Notes: a model not told the origin generated them from the sequence alone. A stretch of DNA of 27,292 nt from Lachnospiraceae bacterium UBA3845 (GCA_002392705.1 DGHP01000003.1:27764-55055); one strand, 5' to 3'; positions 1-9,725 are shown, counted from the stretch's first letter. Made by a program: numbers and translations.

Positions 1-12
1 GCGGGCCGTTTC

Positions 13-1611
13 ATGGAAAAAGTTCTGAGAAAGACCGGCGGCAGAAGGACCGGCTTCTGCCTTGCACTGCTGCTTCTGATTTCCTGCGCGGGACGGGTCA
101 GCGGGGGAGAGCAGGAGTACGATTATGCCGCCCATGCGGATGATGTCTGCAGGATCACCTTCCAGAATGTAAGGGAGGAGGGGACTGCCCTCTACGTCAG
201 CAAGAAGCTTTTAGACAGTGAGGGCAGGGAGGACAGCGGCAGCGGCTCTGCCTTCTCCTTTCATCTGACCCTGAACGGGAAAAAGGCTTCGGAGAGGGAA
301 TACCGGCTGATCGGCCCGGATGGAAGGGAACTGTTTAATTACGGTACACGGGAAAAGCCGCTGCTGAGCCCGCAGGAGAATCCGGCAGGACTGAAGCTCC
401 CGTTCTCCTGCGACAGCTATGGTAATTTTACGCTCCGGGCAGGAGAGACTGCTGTATTCGGAGATCTGCGCGGCGGCAGCGCCTACGAGGTAACTGAAAA
501 CTGTCCGGAAGGATACGAGACTGTCTCCCCCGAGGGCGTACCGGCCTTCTCCGGCAGCATCGGGGAGGAAGGAAGCCGCGTGCTCTTTGTAAACCGCCGC
601 CTTCCGGATTCTCCGCCCGGGGAAACGGCGGAGCTTCATATCCGCAAGGCCGTTCCCTTTCCGGAGGGACTTGAAAAGCCGGACTTTCCGGCTTTCCGGA
701 TTCAGCTGAAGATCGACGGAAAAAAATGGAGCAGCAGGGAGATTTCCTTCCGCAGGTCTGACAGCGGGGCATTTGTCCGTGATTCCTCTACGGATGAGGA
801 GGGAATCCTGGAGATCTTTCCGGGAGAGACGGCTGTTCTGAAGCAGCTTCCCAGGGGCGCGGAATATGAGGCCACGGAGCTGTGTGAGCTGCAGCCGGGA
901 AATAACGCGGAGCCTTCTCTTTCTTCCGGCCATCTCCTCAGTGAAGAGGATTTCTGCCTTTTCGGCCGGCAGGTCAGGAGGGGATCCGTGGATAATCCGG
1001 AGACGCTTGTCTTTACGAACCTCCTTGCCTCCTTCCTTGTAAGTAAAACGGTCAGGAATACGGATATGCAGCGCGCATTTTCCTTTGTCCTGACGGACGG
1101 GGAGAACCGGCCCGCAGCCGGAAAGAAATATCTTCTCTATGACGCCGAAGGGCAGCTTGTTCCCCCTGCAGAGAAGACAGGCGGACTGGCTTCTGAGGAA
1201 GGAACTGCAGAAGACGTGGGAAAAAACTGCTGTCATGTCACGGATCAGAAGGGGCGTTTCCTGCTGAAAGCCGGACAGAAAGCGGTCTTTATCGGGATGC
1301 TCCCGGGCACGCGCTTCAGTGTGAGAGAGGAAGCATCCTACGGTTTCACACAGGTTACCCCTGAGAGTGCGGACGGATACAGGGACCGGGTTGTGAGCGA
1401 AAGCCCTCAGACACTGGTTTTTGAAAATATAAGCGCTCCGGGGCTTCTTCTTCCGGACGCGGGCGGAGGCGGAATATGGGTCTTTCTCCTGCTTTCCCTG
1501 CTGCCGTGTTTTGTGCTGGTACAGCGGATGATCTGCGGGGAGTTCCTTCAGGCAGAAGGAACGGCAGGGAAGACAGGAAGAGGAACGAACAGGAGGCATG
1601 GGAATGAATAG
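13..1611 (+). CDS. Cna-B/DUF7601-like surface protein with LPxTG-like C-terminus
   Basis: Predicted cell-surface protein of 532 aa. The N-terminus has basic residues (1-12) and a hydrophobic stretch (15-25) ending in L-I-S-C (22-25), which fits a lipobox as well as an ordinary signal peptide. Three similar modules follow (about 57-196, 205-337, 338-473). Each opens with a strand like 'LxVSKxL', contains a 'GxFxLxxGxxAxFxxLxxGxxYxVxE' core and closes with 'LVFxN', the pattern of DUF7601/Cna-B-like pilin and stalk domains. Residues 478-506 read LLLPDAGGGG, a hydrophobic helix, then VQRM, like a sortase signal with LPDAG in place of LPxTG. The cytoplasmic tail is unusually long (about 27 aa, basic). 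The frame is open to the window edge and no Shine-Dalgarno is visible in the 12 bases before this ATG, so the true start may lie upstream. It overlaps the next gene by 8 bp, implying co-translation. Ligand unknown. Confidence 0.8.
   Translation: MEKVLRKTGGRRTGFCLALLLLISCAGRVSGGEQEYDYAAHADDVCRITFQNVREEGTALYVSKKLLDSEGREDSGSGSAFSFHLTLNGKKASEREYRLIGPDGRELFNYGTREKPLLSPQENPAGLKLPFSCDSYGNFTLRAGETAVFGDLRGGSAYEVTENCPEGYETVSPEGVPAFSGSIGEEGSRVLFVNRRLPDSPPGETAELHIRKAVPFPEGLEKPDFPAFRIQLKIDGKKWSSREISFRRSDSGAFVRDSSTDEEGILEIFPGETAVLKQLPRGAEYEATELCELQPGNNAEPSLSSGHLLSEEDFCLFGRQVRRGSVDNPETLVFTNLLASFLVSKTVRNTDMQRAFSFVLTDGENRPAAGKKYLLYDAEGQLVPPAEKTGGLASEEGTAEDVGKNCCHVTDQKGRFLLKAGQKAVFIGMLPGTRFSVREEASYGFTQVTPESADGYRDRVVSESPQTLVFENISAPGLLLPDAGGGGIWVFLLLSLLPCFVLVQRMICGEFLQAEGTAGKTGRGTNRRHGNE
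1591..1596 (+). promoter_or_regulatory. Ribosome binding site that decides the start of the giant surface protein
   Basis: A perfect AGGAGG lies 1 nt before an ATG at 1598 and 7 nt before an in-frame ATG at 1604. The 7-nt spacing is the workable one, so 1604 is preferred; the difference is only two residues. Confidence 0.7.
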
Positions 1612-4600
1612 ATCAGGACGGAAAAAATGGAGAAATACAGGCATCTGCAGGAACAGAACGCGCCATACCGCGCTTCTGCTCGCCCTCCTTCTTTTTCTTT
1701 ATCCGGCCCTTCGGCCGGAGGGCGTGGAGACAGAGAGCGCTTTTTCGCAGAGCGCAGTCGCTCCGGAACTACTGGTTCCTGCTGCGGACAGCAGTCTTCT
1801 GCTTCCGGCTCCTTCTTCAGCGGAAAGCGCTTATACAGAGTATTTCATGAATGCGGAAGGGGACACAGACAGCAGCCGGATGGCCGGGATGGAAGGAAGC
1901 GGAGACTCAGGCTCAGACCCGAGCATGCAGCCGGAAGGAAGCGGAGATTCTGGCTCAGATCAGAGCATGCCGCCGGAAGGAAGCGGAGCCTCAGGCTCAG
2001 ACCAGAGCATGCTGCCGGAAGAAAGCGGGGCTTCAGGCTCAGACCAGAGCATGCAGCCGGAAGGAAGCGGGGCTTCAGGCTCAGGCCAGAGCATGCCGCC
2101 GGAAGGAAGCGGAGACTCAGGCGAAGGGCAGAGCCTGCCGCCGGAAGGAAGCGGAGACTCAGGTGCAGGCCAGAGCGCTCCCTCGACAGGAGAAGGCAGT
2201 CCGGACAGCGGTCAGACCTTCTATACCGGGGAGAATTCCGGTCGGGCGCAGGGACAGATCTCTGTCGGCAGCTGTGAGAATACAGGGGCCGGTTCTGCGG
2301 TCACGCCGGGAGAAGATACAGGAACCGGTCCTGCCGCAGCAGACGGCGGCTTCATATCCGGTGCGGGGCAGCCGGGGAATCCGCAGCCGGATGCGGAGTC
2401 TTTTAAGGATCCGGAGCATTGGGATGGTTCAGAAACTGAGCCGGGAGGAAATCAGGCGGAGAGGGAGAGCACACTTTCTCCCGCCGATCAAGGGGAGTAT
2501 TCAGATAGAGAGTGCGGAGATAAGAAGCAGGATCTGCTTCCGGGGAGCGGAAGGCCGGATCCTGACACTGAAGATCCGGATTATGCGGCGGAAAGGCCCG
2601 GAAATCAGTCGGAGTCCGCGGGCCAGAAGAATCCGCAGGACAGGACGGAAGCCTCTTCTGAGCAGGAGGAGGAAAGCGGGCCGGAAAAAGAAAGCGGAAA
2701 AGATGCAGATACTGCCTTTTACGACTATGCAGGGTCAATGACGATAGAAGAACTCAGAAATCTTGATGACAGTCATGCCGGGGCGGCAACTGAACCTGCC
2801 GGAAGCGGAAAAGCAGGTCTTTTCCCGGGAAAGCGTCTGCTGCAGGCGGGCGGAAAGGCAGGAGGCCTGTGGACCTTTGACGTCTACTATGTAAACCAGG
2901 AAGATCCCTGCTATGTCAGCAAGCACATGGATTTCACCCTGAAGTATCAGGCGGAATTCCACACCAGCACGGATCTGGATCCTTACTGTGTTCAGATCCG
3001 TATTCCTGCAGTCCTTCTGACAGACCGCAGCGGCAGGGATCATCTTCCGGATGAGATCGGTGTCCCGCAGGGAACGATGGAGGAGGGAGGCTGGACGCCA
3101 TCCCCCGACAGTCCCTTTAACTGGTACCGGGAAGGACCGGACCTTGTCTTTTTTAACTACCGTCCCATCCAGTCAGGAACCAACACGGCTTTCCAGGTGC
3201 TCTACAGGGGACTTAAAATTCTGGAAATAAAGGACGCTACCCACTGGGAGCTGCAGCCGTCGATCCGTGTGCGCAGGCAGGGAGCCGGGGACTGGGAGGA
3301 GAAAAATGCTTCTCCTCTGAGGGGGGATACCGATTCGACGGCGGAACTTGCTTCCGCCAGCGCGTCGGCTCTGACCGATCCTTCCAGAAAATATACGCCC
3401 GCCCTCTATACGAAAAAGCAGGTGGAATCTGTCCTCGGTCTTCCCCTGCCGCAGCCCTGGGCAGGGCAGCCGGACGACTATGTATTTGTCGCCTGGGAAA
3501 TGAAAACGATCGGGACCGGGAACCAGCCTTTTCTTCTTTCTTTTGATCCCCGGTTCGGGATAAAAGGCGCAGATATGGCAGGCGGAGAATTCGTGGGCAT
3601 GCGGACCTGGCTGACAGGGGACGGAGGAAAAGGAAAAAAGATCACGGGAACGGAGATCCGCTATGAGGACCTGCGTCCCTGGCTCCCGGATGAACAGGCT
3701 TTTTCCCTCACCAGCATTCTGGTCGCAGCCTATCCCAGATCCCTGGCAGAGGACGGAGCTACTGTTTTCACCATGGACAGCAGGGCACTTCTGCATCCTT
3801 CTGACGGCCTGGATGCGGACAGCTGCTCAGATGCCCGGGCGGAGTGGACCTTTCTTGATTATAAATGGACCTACAGCGGTGATACGATCGGGATCCGGGT
3901 CTACACCGGCCGGAAAGACAGCGCCCGGGGAGAGCTGTCCTTCAATAAAGAGAAGGATGTCTCATATCCGGGATGGACAGATGAATTCCGGGCGGCCTGC
4001 AGGGCAGGAAAGGACTCCGGCCATTTTCATTTTGAGATAAACGGATACTGCAGGGGCTATGAGACGACGCATATCATGGAAGGGCCCGGCGCGGGAAGCT
4101 ATATTCCCGGAAGCAGCTGCGAAGTGACCACTGTGACCGATGCGGCATATGCGATCGCCCAGACAGGGCAGCAGGAAGGCTCCGTGCTGATGCTTCAGCC
4201 GGAGGACTACCGCTTCACCGCCGTCACAGTGACCATCAGTGACAGGGGAATTGACCGCTATGAGGATGAGGAGACCCGTCCCATGGCTTCTTCCGACTGT
4301 CCGGGGGTCGACCGCTCCGTGCGGATTATGGCCATGTTCCGGGGGGAGGAGGGCTGGAAGGAACTGGCAGCTGTTCCCTGGGAGGAGGACGGCAGCATGA
4401 GCTATTCCTTTACAAAGGAACAGATCGCGGCAGAACCCTGGCGCGTTATGGCGGTGCACAGTCTGGCGGATTATGTGACCAGAAGCCGGATCGAGCTTGA
4501 GATGGAGATCTGCCCGGGCAGGCAGGCCGGCGGGCTTTTCTGCACAGAGGACGGCGTCCGTTCGGACCAGGCCAGGATCGAGTGCCTGGGAGGCATCAGC

Positions 4601-7600
4601 GGAAGAGGCATCGCGCCAGACGGCGCTTATGGAAGCTGGATGCAGGATCAGAAAACAGACGGAGCATCGAATTATTCCGAGCCGGGTCTGGAGGAGCTGA
4701 CCCGGCAGCTCTACGGAGTCATTCTCATGAGGGACAGCTCCTTTGTCTCCCTGACAGGGATCGGCCGTCACGCCCAGGCGGTAAAGACCGCGCAGGCGGT
4801 GAATGATCCGGAGCACAGCCGGGTCCGCCTCTTTTATACGGTTGCGGCAGTGGAAGGATATGCGCTGTACGACAGGAGCGCCGCGAAAACCATCGCGGAA
4901 TCCGGGACGGCGCTCCCTCTTCCGGACAGGGAGGGATTCGCGGTCTATGATCTTCTTCCGCACGGCGTCCGTCTGGATCCGTCCGTCCCGGTCACCGGAG
5001 GACTGCTGGAAGGACAGGAAAGCGCCGATTATACTTCTCCGTCCCGCTGGGATACAGATCCGGTGGATGCATATATATCCGGAGAAACGGATATTATGGA
5101 AAACTGGAGGGGCAGCGGCCGCACCATGCTTGTCTTTCATGTGCGATTTAAGAAAAACCCTTCCATGATTCCCCGATTTTCTTCCGGCATGTGGTTTGAC
5201 GGATACGGGATCCGCTTCGGGGCTTTCTGCAGCTACAGGGATCTTGCGGATATGCAGAAAGAGGCAAATCTGGCGGCGGTCATACCGGAGAAGGAGGATA
5301 TCGCCGCCGGGAGGGAATTACTTGCTGCGGATGGGGAGGCCGGTCTTGACGACGGCGTGGTTGTTCCCGGAACGGAAGAGAACCGGACCGCTTACGAAAT
5401 TCTGGGAAAGGATATCGATTCGGACGGCGTATACGGACTGAAATCGGTGCTCTATGCGAAAGCGGCAGCCGCAGAGGATGCGGCGGTAGGCCTTACAAGC
5501 GGCATCACAAAATGGGTGAAAGCAGATTCGGACCGCTTTTCTTCTTTTCAGAAGGAAGCGGTGACCGGCGCTCTGGAGACTTACAGCTACCGGATCGATC
5601 TGACGAACGAGACGAAGGATCCTATCTCAGGCATCGTGATCTTTGACCATCTGGAGCAGGCCGCCCTGGAGCGGCCGGAGGCGGAGATCAGTATGCAGTT
5701 TGACGATCTGTTCTGGGAAGGATCTTTTGAAGGCGCCGATCTTGCGGAAGCCGGAAAGAAAGGGATCGCCCCCGTTCTGTATTACAGCGGATCTGAAAAT
5801 GCTCCGCTGCCCCGGGAAGGGCAGACGGCGCAGGAAGTACTGACGGCGGAAAATGGCTGGATCCGGGAAGACAGCTGGACGGAAGATCTGTCGAAGGTCC
5901 GGTCTGTCGCCGCGGACCTGAGCAGAGACCGGGAGCAGGAATCCTGGCTTCTGAAAGGAGGAGACAGCCTGCGAATCTATCTGCATATGAAAGCCCCTGC
6001 GGACGGCGGCGGAGCCCGTTATGCCTACAACTGCAGTTCCTTCTACAGCGAAGGCGTCCAGACGCAGACACAGTCCTGCGTGACCGGGAATTCCGTCCGG
6101 GTCAGACTCAGCCCGCGGCGTACGCTGATTGTCCGCAAAAAGACGGAGGGAGAGCTGCCGGATGCCAGAAAGGACCAGGAATTCATCTTCTGCCTGAACA
6201 AGGAGGACGAATCCGGCAAGCTGCCCTGCTGCGGCCTTGAATACAGGCTGGAAACGCTCTCCGGGGAGAAATGGGAAGCGGACGGGAAGCTGCATGCGAC
6301 GGACGCGGACGGACGTTTTACGCTGAAGGACGGCCAGCGGGCCGTATTTGAAAATGCTGCGGGGACGGATGACATAAGCGTGAGCGAAGATCCGGATCTG
6401 TTCTTTTCCTGCAGGATGGAGGAGGAGAAGGGGGACAGTTCCCGCTCGGTTCTGGCTGTAAACCGTTACAGGCCGCCCCTTCTCCTGGAGAAAAAGTGTC
6501 TTGCCGTTCCTGACGGCGTATCGCTGGAGGGAAGAAGCTTCCGGGTGAAGATTCTCTCTGACGGAAAATCCATGGCCGGTCAGAGCGCCTGGATTATGGA
6601 TCCTCTTTCGGCAGCCTCGTTCAGCGGGAAAAAGCTGGGGGAGCGGGTCATTGACGGGGACAGCTGCGTCAGCATTTCACCGGGTGAACTGCTTGCCCTG
6701 TTTCCGGGGGACGCCTCCTGCAGCTATGAACTTGAGGAGATGGAGGAATCCTTCGGAGAAGGGAGTGATTTTATCGGCGTTCAGACCAGCGCTTCCGGAA
6801 GCCTTGCCCTGAACGGGAGCAGGGTGACTTTAGAAAATGCCTGGAAGTGGAAAGATCTTCTGATCAGCAAAAAGATTCTGCATAAGGATGCCGAAGAATG
6901 CGATGACCTTTTCACCTTCCGGATCCTGAAACTGCCGGAAGGAACGGATCCTTCGGCTGTCCTGCCTGAAGATCTTAACGGGGCAGCAGTGACAGGCCTT
7001 CCGGAGCCTGCGGCGGGGCTTGCCTGGGAGCTGAGCGGCGGATCCGTGAGCGGCGTGACGGATGCAGAGGGCTGCCTGACCTGCGCCTGCGCCGGCAGGA
7101 CGATCATTCTGAAGGGGCTGGAAGGAGGCAGGGTCTATGCGGTGCAGGAGACTGCTCTGCCGGAGAATTATACGATGGTCAATTCCGGAACGGCCGTCTG
7201 CCTCATGCCTGTGTACAGCAAGCAGAAGAGTGCGGAAATCACCAACAGCTGGCGGCTCAGGGACCTCGATCTGACCAAGCTTCTTCTGGAAGAAGCCGAC
7301 AGGGACTGCACGCTCACGGCCACCGAAGGATATCCGGGACGGATTCCCTCCTCCGATGAGGAGAAGGTTCTCTTTGACTACGAGCCGGAGGCGGATGTGA
7401 CCGGATACCGGATTGATTTTCCGTCAGGAATTCATTTTGAACAATATGAATATCTGACAGTCTACGGGGACGGGATTCTGGAGGCGGAGGCTTCCGTGCG
7501 CCATATTGCCCCGGGAGGGAGGACGATTGAGGTCAGCGGTCCCAAACATCTGAAGATTGTATATAAGTCATATGACAGCAGGGAAGCGGAAGGTTTTCTG

Positions 7601-9658
7601 GTACTGGTAACCGTCCTTCATGCAGGCGGCAGTGCGGAAAGCGCATCTTCAGGTCCGGACGGCAGGGACTTCCGTTTTTATCTGGAGCTGATGCAGGAGG
7701 ACGGCAGCTATGCCGCGGCGGCGGACAGAAGCTATACCGCCGGGGAGAGGGAGGATATCACGGATGAGAACGGTTCCTTCCTCCTTCGCGCCGGCGAGAC
7801 AGCACATTTTGAGGATCTCGGGGAGGAAGGGCTCTCATGGAGAATAAAAGAGGAAGCGGATCCTTCCTGTCCCCAGATTTATCCGGCCGGCGGCAAGGCC
7901 CTGGAAGGAAGCCTGGGATCAGAGTCGGAAAACCATGTCATGTTTGTGAACGGCACAAAGGGGCAGTTTCTGATCCGGAAATCCTACCGGGCGGCGGAAG
8001 GGGACGCGGGGGCGAAAGCATTTCTGTCCGCATACCGCGGCGGCCTTCTGAACCGGCCCCTGCTTCTGCTGGCACCGCTTAAGATTGAAACGGACAGAAG
8101 CGGAAGCATGGAGCCTTATAAGGGAGATATCAGGGTTGCCGATTCCTCGGACGGATCGGTGAGCATCCGCCGGATCTGCGGGGGAATTGTCTGGCTCAGC
8201 GAGACGCAGACCGCGATCCTTTCAGATCTTCCGGACGGAACGCATATCACCGTTTCCGAAGGAGTAAGCAGCGCCGCGGAACTTGCATGGGAGGAGGGAA
8301 AGACGATCCTGTTCTCCTCCCGCAGGGTTTTTCCGGAGCAGGACGCCGTCCTTGCAGCAGATGCGCAGGGCCTTAAGGAAATCAGCTTTGTCAATGAGCT
8401 GAGCGCTGTGACAGCAGGTCCCGGCAGTCTGATCCGGAAAGAGATGACGGACGGGGAGGAGGGCTGGAGCCGTATTCCCGACGGCGCGAGGCTCGCCTTC
8501 CGCGTTGAGCGGTACAAGGGCGGAAGCTGGATCAATGCGGAAGGGATTCCCTGGATTCAGACTGATTTAAGCTATACGGTGGGGGGACAGGTACAGAGGA
8601 CCGGACCGGACGGCCTCATCATCCTTGTCCGCCACGCAGACGGCTGGGAGGGAGAAGAGGGAGAGAACCGGAAGATTCAGCCTCTGGCCGTCGCCCGGGG
8701 CGAGGTCCGCCCCACGGACTGGTACAGGGAACATGTCCCCGCAGAGGGGGATCTTAGAATCAGGGAAGATTACGGGGAGTCTGATCCGGCTTTCGGCTGT
8801 CTGAGCGTCTGTGAGGGCAATACCTTCTATAATTCCAACAGGGAACGGGTTCTTGAGGTCGCGAAGAAGACGGAGGAAGCATCCGGGACTTCTTTCCGCA
8901 TGATTCTGACGCAGCTGCCGGACAGCGGGGAGGAGCAGGCCGCTGCCGGAAGGCCCTATCAGCTCTACTTAACGGACGGAGATCAGAAGGCAGGGGAGGG
9001 CAGGACCGGGCCGGACGGATCCTTCTTTCTGAAGGGCGGCAGTTATGCGAGATTTCTGCTGCCTGCGGGCACCAGATGGAGGGTAAGAGAAGAATGCGCC
9101 CTTCCCTGGAAGCTTGACCGGATCCTTGCCTCCTCTTCCCGGTCTGAACCGGTGCGGGAAGGGGACAGCGCGGTGTTTCTTCTGGAGGATATCGTTCCGG
9201 ACTGTGTCCTGACATCCGACATGCTGGAGGACCTTCAGGATCCTGAGACGAAAGAGAAGCTTCAGATGAAGCAGGGGGACATCACGGTTCCGCACTATGT
9301 CCTGCATCACGGGCGGATCCTGGAGATCACACAGATCGGTACCGACTGTTTCAGAAATCTGCCCATCAGATCCATCACTTTCAGCGAGGGCATCCGGCAG
9401 ATCGGCATGACGGCCTGCGCCTACTGCAGATCTCTCGTCTCGGTCTCCCTCCCCCATTCCCTGCTTTCCCTGGGGCAGCAGGCCTTTGTCACCACATCCA
9501 TTTCCAGCCTTGATATCTGGGAAAATACAAACAGCGTGGGCAGATGGTGCTGCATCGGGAGTCTGGCCGCACCGGTCCATATCCGGATCCATCAGCCGGA
9601 GGGCAGTCTGAATGTCTCCTGGGGCAGCGGAACAATTGTTGAATATGTAAGCGGTTAA
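1604..9658 (+). CDS. Giant multidomain secreted surface protein (repeat stalk, Cna-B-like modules, BspA-type LRR end)
   Basis: Predicted secreted protein of 2,684 aa. Order seen: basic N-region plus hydrophobic signal segment (about 1-45); 14-residue Ser/Gly/Asp repeats (98-195); acidic Pro/Gly/Glu-rich linker to about 412; an unrecognised ectodomain (about 417-1320) with many Trp/Tyr-rich beta-like strands; a DUF11-like stretch (about 1322-1502, 'TYSYRIDLTNETKDP...'); then about six Cna-B/DUF7601-like modules (about 1504-2535), recognisable by 'GxFxLxxGxxAxF' cores and 'VxE' and 'FVN' ends. A CUB-like segment sits near 1924-1999. The C-terminus (about 2537-2650) has BspA/LRR_5-type repeats ('ITQIGTDCF', 'IRQIG', 'LVSVSLP', 'LGQQAF'). 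There is no terminal membrane helix or sorting motif, so attachment is unexplained; the overlapping upstream protein may be the anchor. Role in adhesion or matrix binding is inferred from architecture only. Confidence 0.82.
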   Translation: MNRSGRKKWRNTGICRNRTRHTALLLALLLFLYPALRPEGVETESAFSQSAVAPELLVPAADSSLLLPAPSSAESAYTEYFMNAEGDTDSSRMAGMEGSGDSGSDPSMQPEGSGDSGSDQSMPPEGSGASGSDQSMLPEESGASGSDQSMQPEGSGASGSGQSMPPEGSGDSGEGQSLPPEGSGDSGAGQSAPSTGEGSPDSGQTFYTGENSGRAQGQISVGSCENTGAGSAVTPGEDTGTGPAAADGGFISGAGQPGNPQPDAESFKDPEHWDGSETEPGGNQAERESTLSPADQGEYSDRECGDKKQDLLPGSGRPDPDTEDPDYAAERPGNQSESAGQKNPQDRTEASSEQEEESGPEKESGKDADTAFYDYAGSMTIEELRNLDDSHAGAATEPAGSGKAGLFPGKRLLQAGGKAGGLWTFDVYYVNQEDPCYVSKHMDFTLKYQAEFHTSTDLDPYCVQIRIPAVLLTDRSGRDHLPDEIGVPQGTMEEGGWTPSPDSPFNWYREGPDLVFFNYRPIQSGTNTAFQVLYRGLKILEIKDATHWELQPSIRVRRQGAGDWEEKNASPLRGDTDSTAELASASASALTDPSRKYTPALYTKKQVESVLGLPLPQPWAGQPDDYVFVAWEMKTIGTGNQPFLLSFDPRFGIKGADMAGGEFVGMRTWLTGDGGKGKKITGTEIRYEDLRPWLPDEQAFSLTSILVAAYPRSLAEDGATVFTMDSRALLHPSDGLDADSCSDARAEWTFLDYKWTYSGDTIGIRVYTGRKDSARGELSFNKEKDVSYPGWTDEFRAACRAGKDSGHFHFEINGYCRGYETTHIMEGPGAGSYIPGSSCEVTTVTDAAYAIAQTGQQEGSVLMLQPEDYRFTAVTVTISDRGIDRYEDEETRPMASSDCPGVDRSVRIMAMFRGEEGWKELAAVPWEEDGSMSYSFTKEQIAAEPWRVMAVHSLADYVTRSRIELEMEICPGRQAGGLFCTEDGVRSDQARIECLGGISGRGIAPDGAYGSWMQDQKTDGASNYSEPGLEELTRQLYGVILMRDSSFVSLTGIGRHAQAVKTAQAVNDPEHSRVRLFYTVAAVEGYALYDRSAAKTIAESGTALPLPDREGFAVYDLLPHGVRLDPSVPVTGGLLEGQESADYTSPSRWDTDPVDAYISGETDIMENWRGSGRTMLVFHVRFKKNPSMIPRFSSGMWFDGYGIRFGAFCSYRDLADMQKEANLAAVIPEKEDIAAGRELLAADGEAGLDDGVVVPGTEENRTAYEILGKDIDSDGVYGLKSVLYAKAAAAEDAAVGLTSGITKWVKADSDRFSSFQKEAVTGALETYSYRIDLTNETKDPISGIVIFDHLEQAALERPEAEISMQFDDLFWEGSFEGADLAEAGKKGIAPVLYYSGSENAPLPREGQTAQEVLTAENGWIREDSWTEDLSKVRSVAADLSRDREQESWLLKGGDSLRIYLHMKAPADGGGARYAYNCSSFYSEGVQTQTQSCVTGNSVRVRLSPRRTLIVRKKTEGELPDARKDQEFIFCLNKEDESGKLPCCGLEYRLETLSGEKWEADGKLHATDADGRFTLKDGQRAVFENAAGTDDISVSEDPDLFFSCRMEEEKGDSSRSVLAVNRYRPPLLLEKKCLAVPDGVSLEGRSFRVKILSDGKSMAGQSAWIMDPLSAASFSGKKLGERVIDGDSCVSISPGELLALFPGDASCSYELEEMEESFGEGSDFIGVQTSASGSLALNGSRVTLENAWKWKDLLISKKILHKDAEECDDLFTFRILKLPEGTDPSAVLPEDLNGAAVTGLPEPAAGLAWELSGGSVSGVTDAEGCLTCACAGRTIILKGLEGGRVYAVQETALPENYTMVNSGTAVCLMPVYSKQKSAEITNSWRLRDLDLTKLLLEEADRDCTLTATEGYPGRIPSSDEEKVLFDYEPEADVTGYRIDFPSGIHFEQYEYLTVYGDGILEAEASVRHIAPGGRTIEVSGPKHLKIVYKSYDSREAEGFLVLVTVLHAGGSAESASSGPDGRDFRFYLELMQEDGSYAAAADRSYTAGEREDITDENGSFLLRAGETAHFEDLGEEGLSWRIKEEADPSCPQIYPAGGKALEGSLGSESENHVMFVNGTKGQFLIRKSYRAAEGDAGAKAFLSAYRGGLLNRPLLLLAPLKIETDRSGSMEPYKGDIRVADSSDGSVSIRRICGGIVWLSETQTAILSDLPDGTHITVSEGVSSAAELAWEEGKTILFSSRRVFPEQDAVLAADAQGLKEISFVNELSAVTAGPGSLIRKEMTDGEEGWSRIPDGARLAFRVERYKGGSWINAEGIPWIQTDLSYTVGGQVQRTGPDGLIILVRHADGWEGEEGENRKIQPLAVARGEVRPTDWYREHVPAEGDLRIREDYGESDPAFGCLSVCEGNTFYNSNRERVLEVAKKTEEASGTSFRMILTQLPDSGEEQAAAGRPYQLYLTDGDQKAGEGRTGPDGSFFLKGGSYARFLLPAGTRWRVREECALPWKLDRILASSSRSEPVREGDSAVFLLEDIVPDCVLTSDMLEDLQDPETKEKLQMKQGDITVPHYVLHHGRILEITQIGTDCFRNLPIRSITFSEGIRQIGMTACAYCRSLVSVSLPHSLLSLGQQAFVTTSISSLDIWENTNSVGRWCCIGSLAAPVHIRIHQPEGSLNVSWGSGTIVEYVSG
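1895..2188 (+). repeat. 42-bp tandem repeat encoding a 14-aa stalk (six full copies plus a divergent seventh)
   Basis: Units begin at 1895, 1937, 1979, 2021, 2063, 2105 and 2147, all exactly 42 bp. The consensus peptide is G-S-G-[DA]-S-G-S-D-Q-S-M-P-P-E; the last unit ends APST instead. Because the period is a multiple of three, copy-number change by slippage would keep the frame. The repeat also keeps the other two forward frames open, producing Arg-rich shadow ORFs. Confidence 0.95.
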
Positions 9659-9662
9659 TGAA

Positions 9663-9700
9663 AGACTGCCTGCGAATATTTTTTGAAGGAAAGGCAGTCT
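9663..9700 (+). other. Inverted repeat just after the giant gene
   Basis: A 9-bp perfect stem (AGACTGCCT / AGGCAGTCT) encloses a 20-nt AT-rich loop, starting 5 nt after the stop codon. There is no T-tract after it, so it may be a 3' stabilising hairpin rather than a terminator. Confidence 0.5.
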
Positions 9701-9725
9701 GACAGGAATATTTAAAGTAAAATGC

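Noticed and set aside
211..1644. 477-codon antisense frame opposite the 532-aa surface protein
   Set aside because: GC-rich antisense shadow with no domain pattern; the plus strand encodes three clear modules.
1627..2741. Two Arg/Gln-rich open frames (1627-2277 and 1851-2741) inside the giant gene
   Set aside because: They are frame shadows kept open by the 42-bp repeat; no start signals, and the main frame has a signal peptide and recognisable domains.
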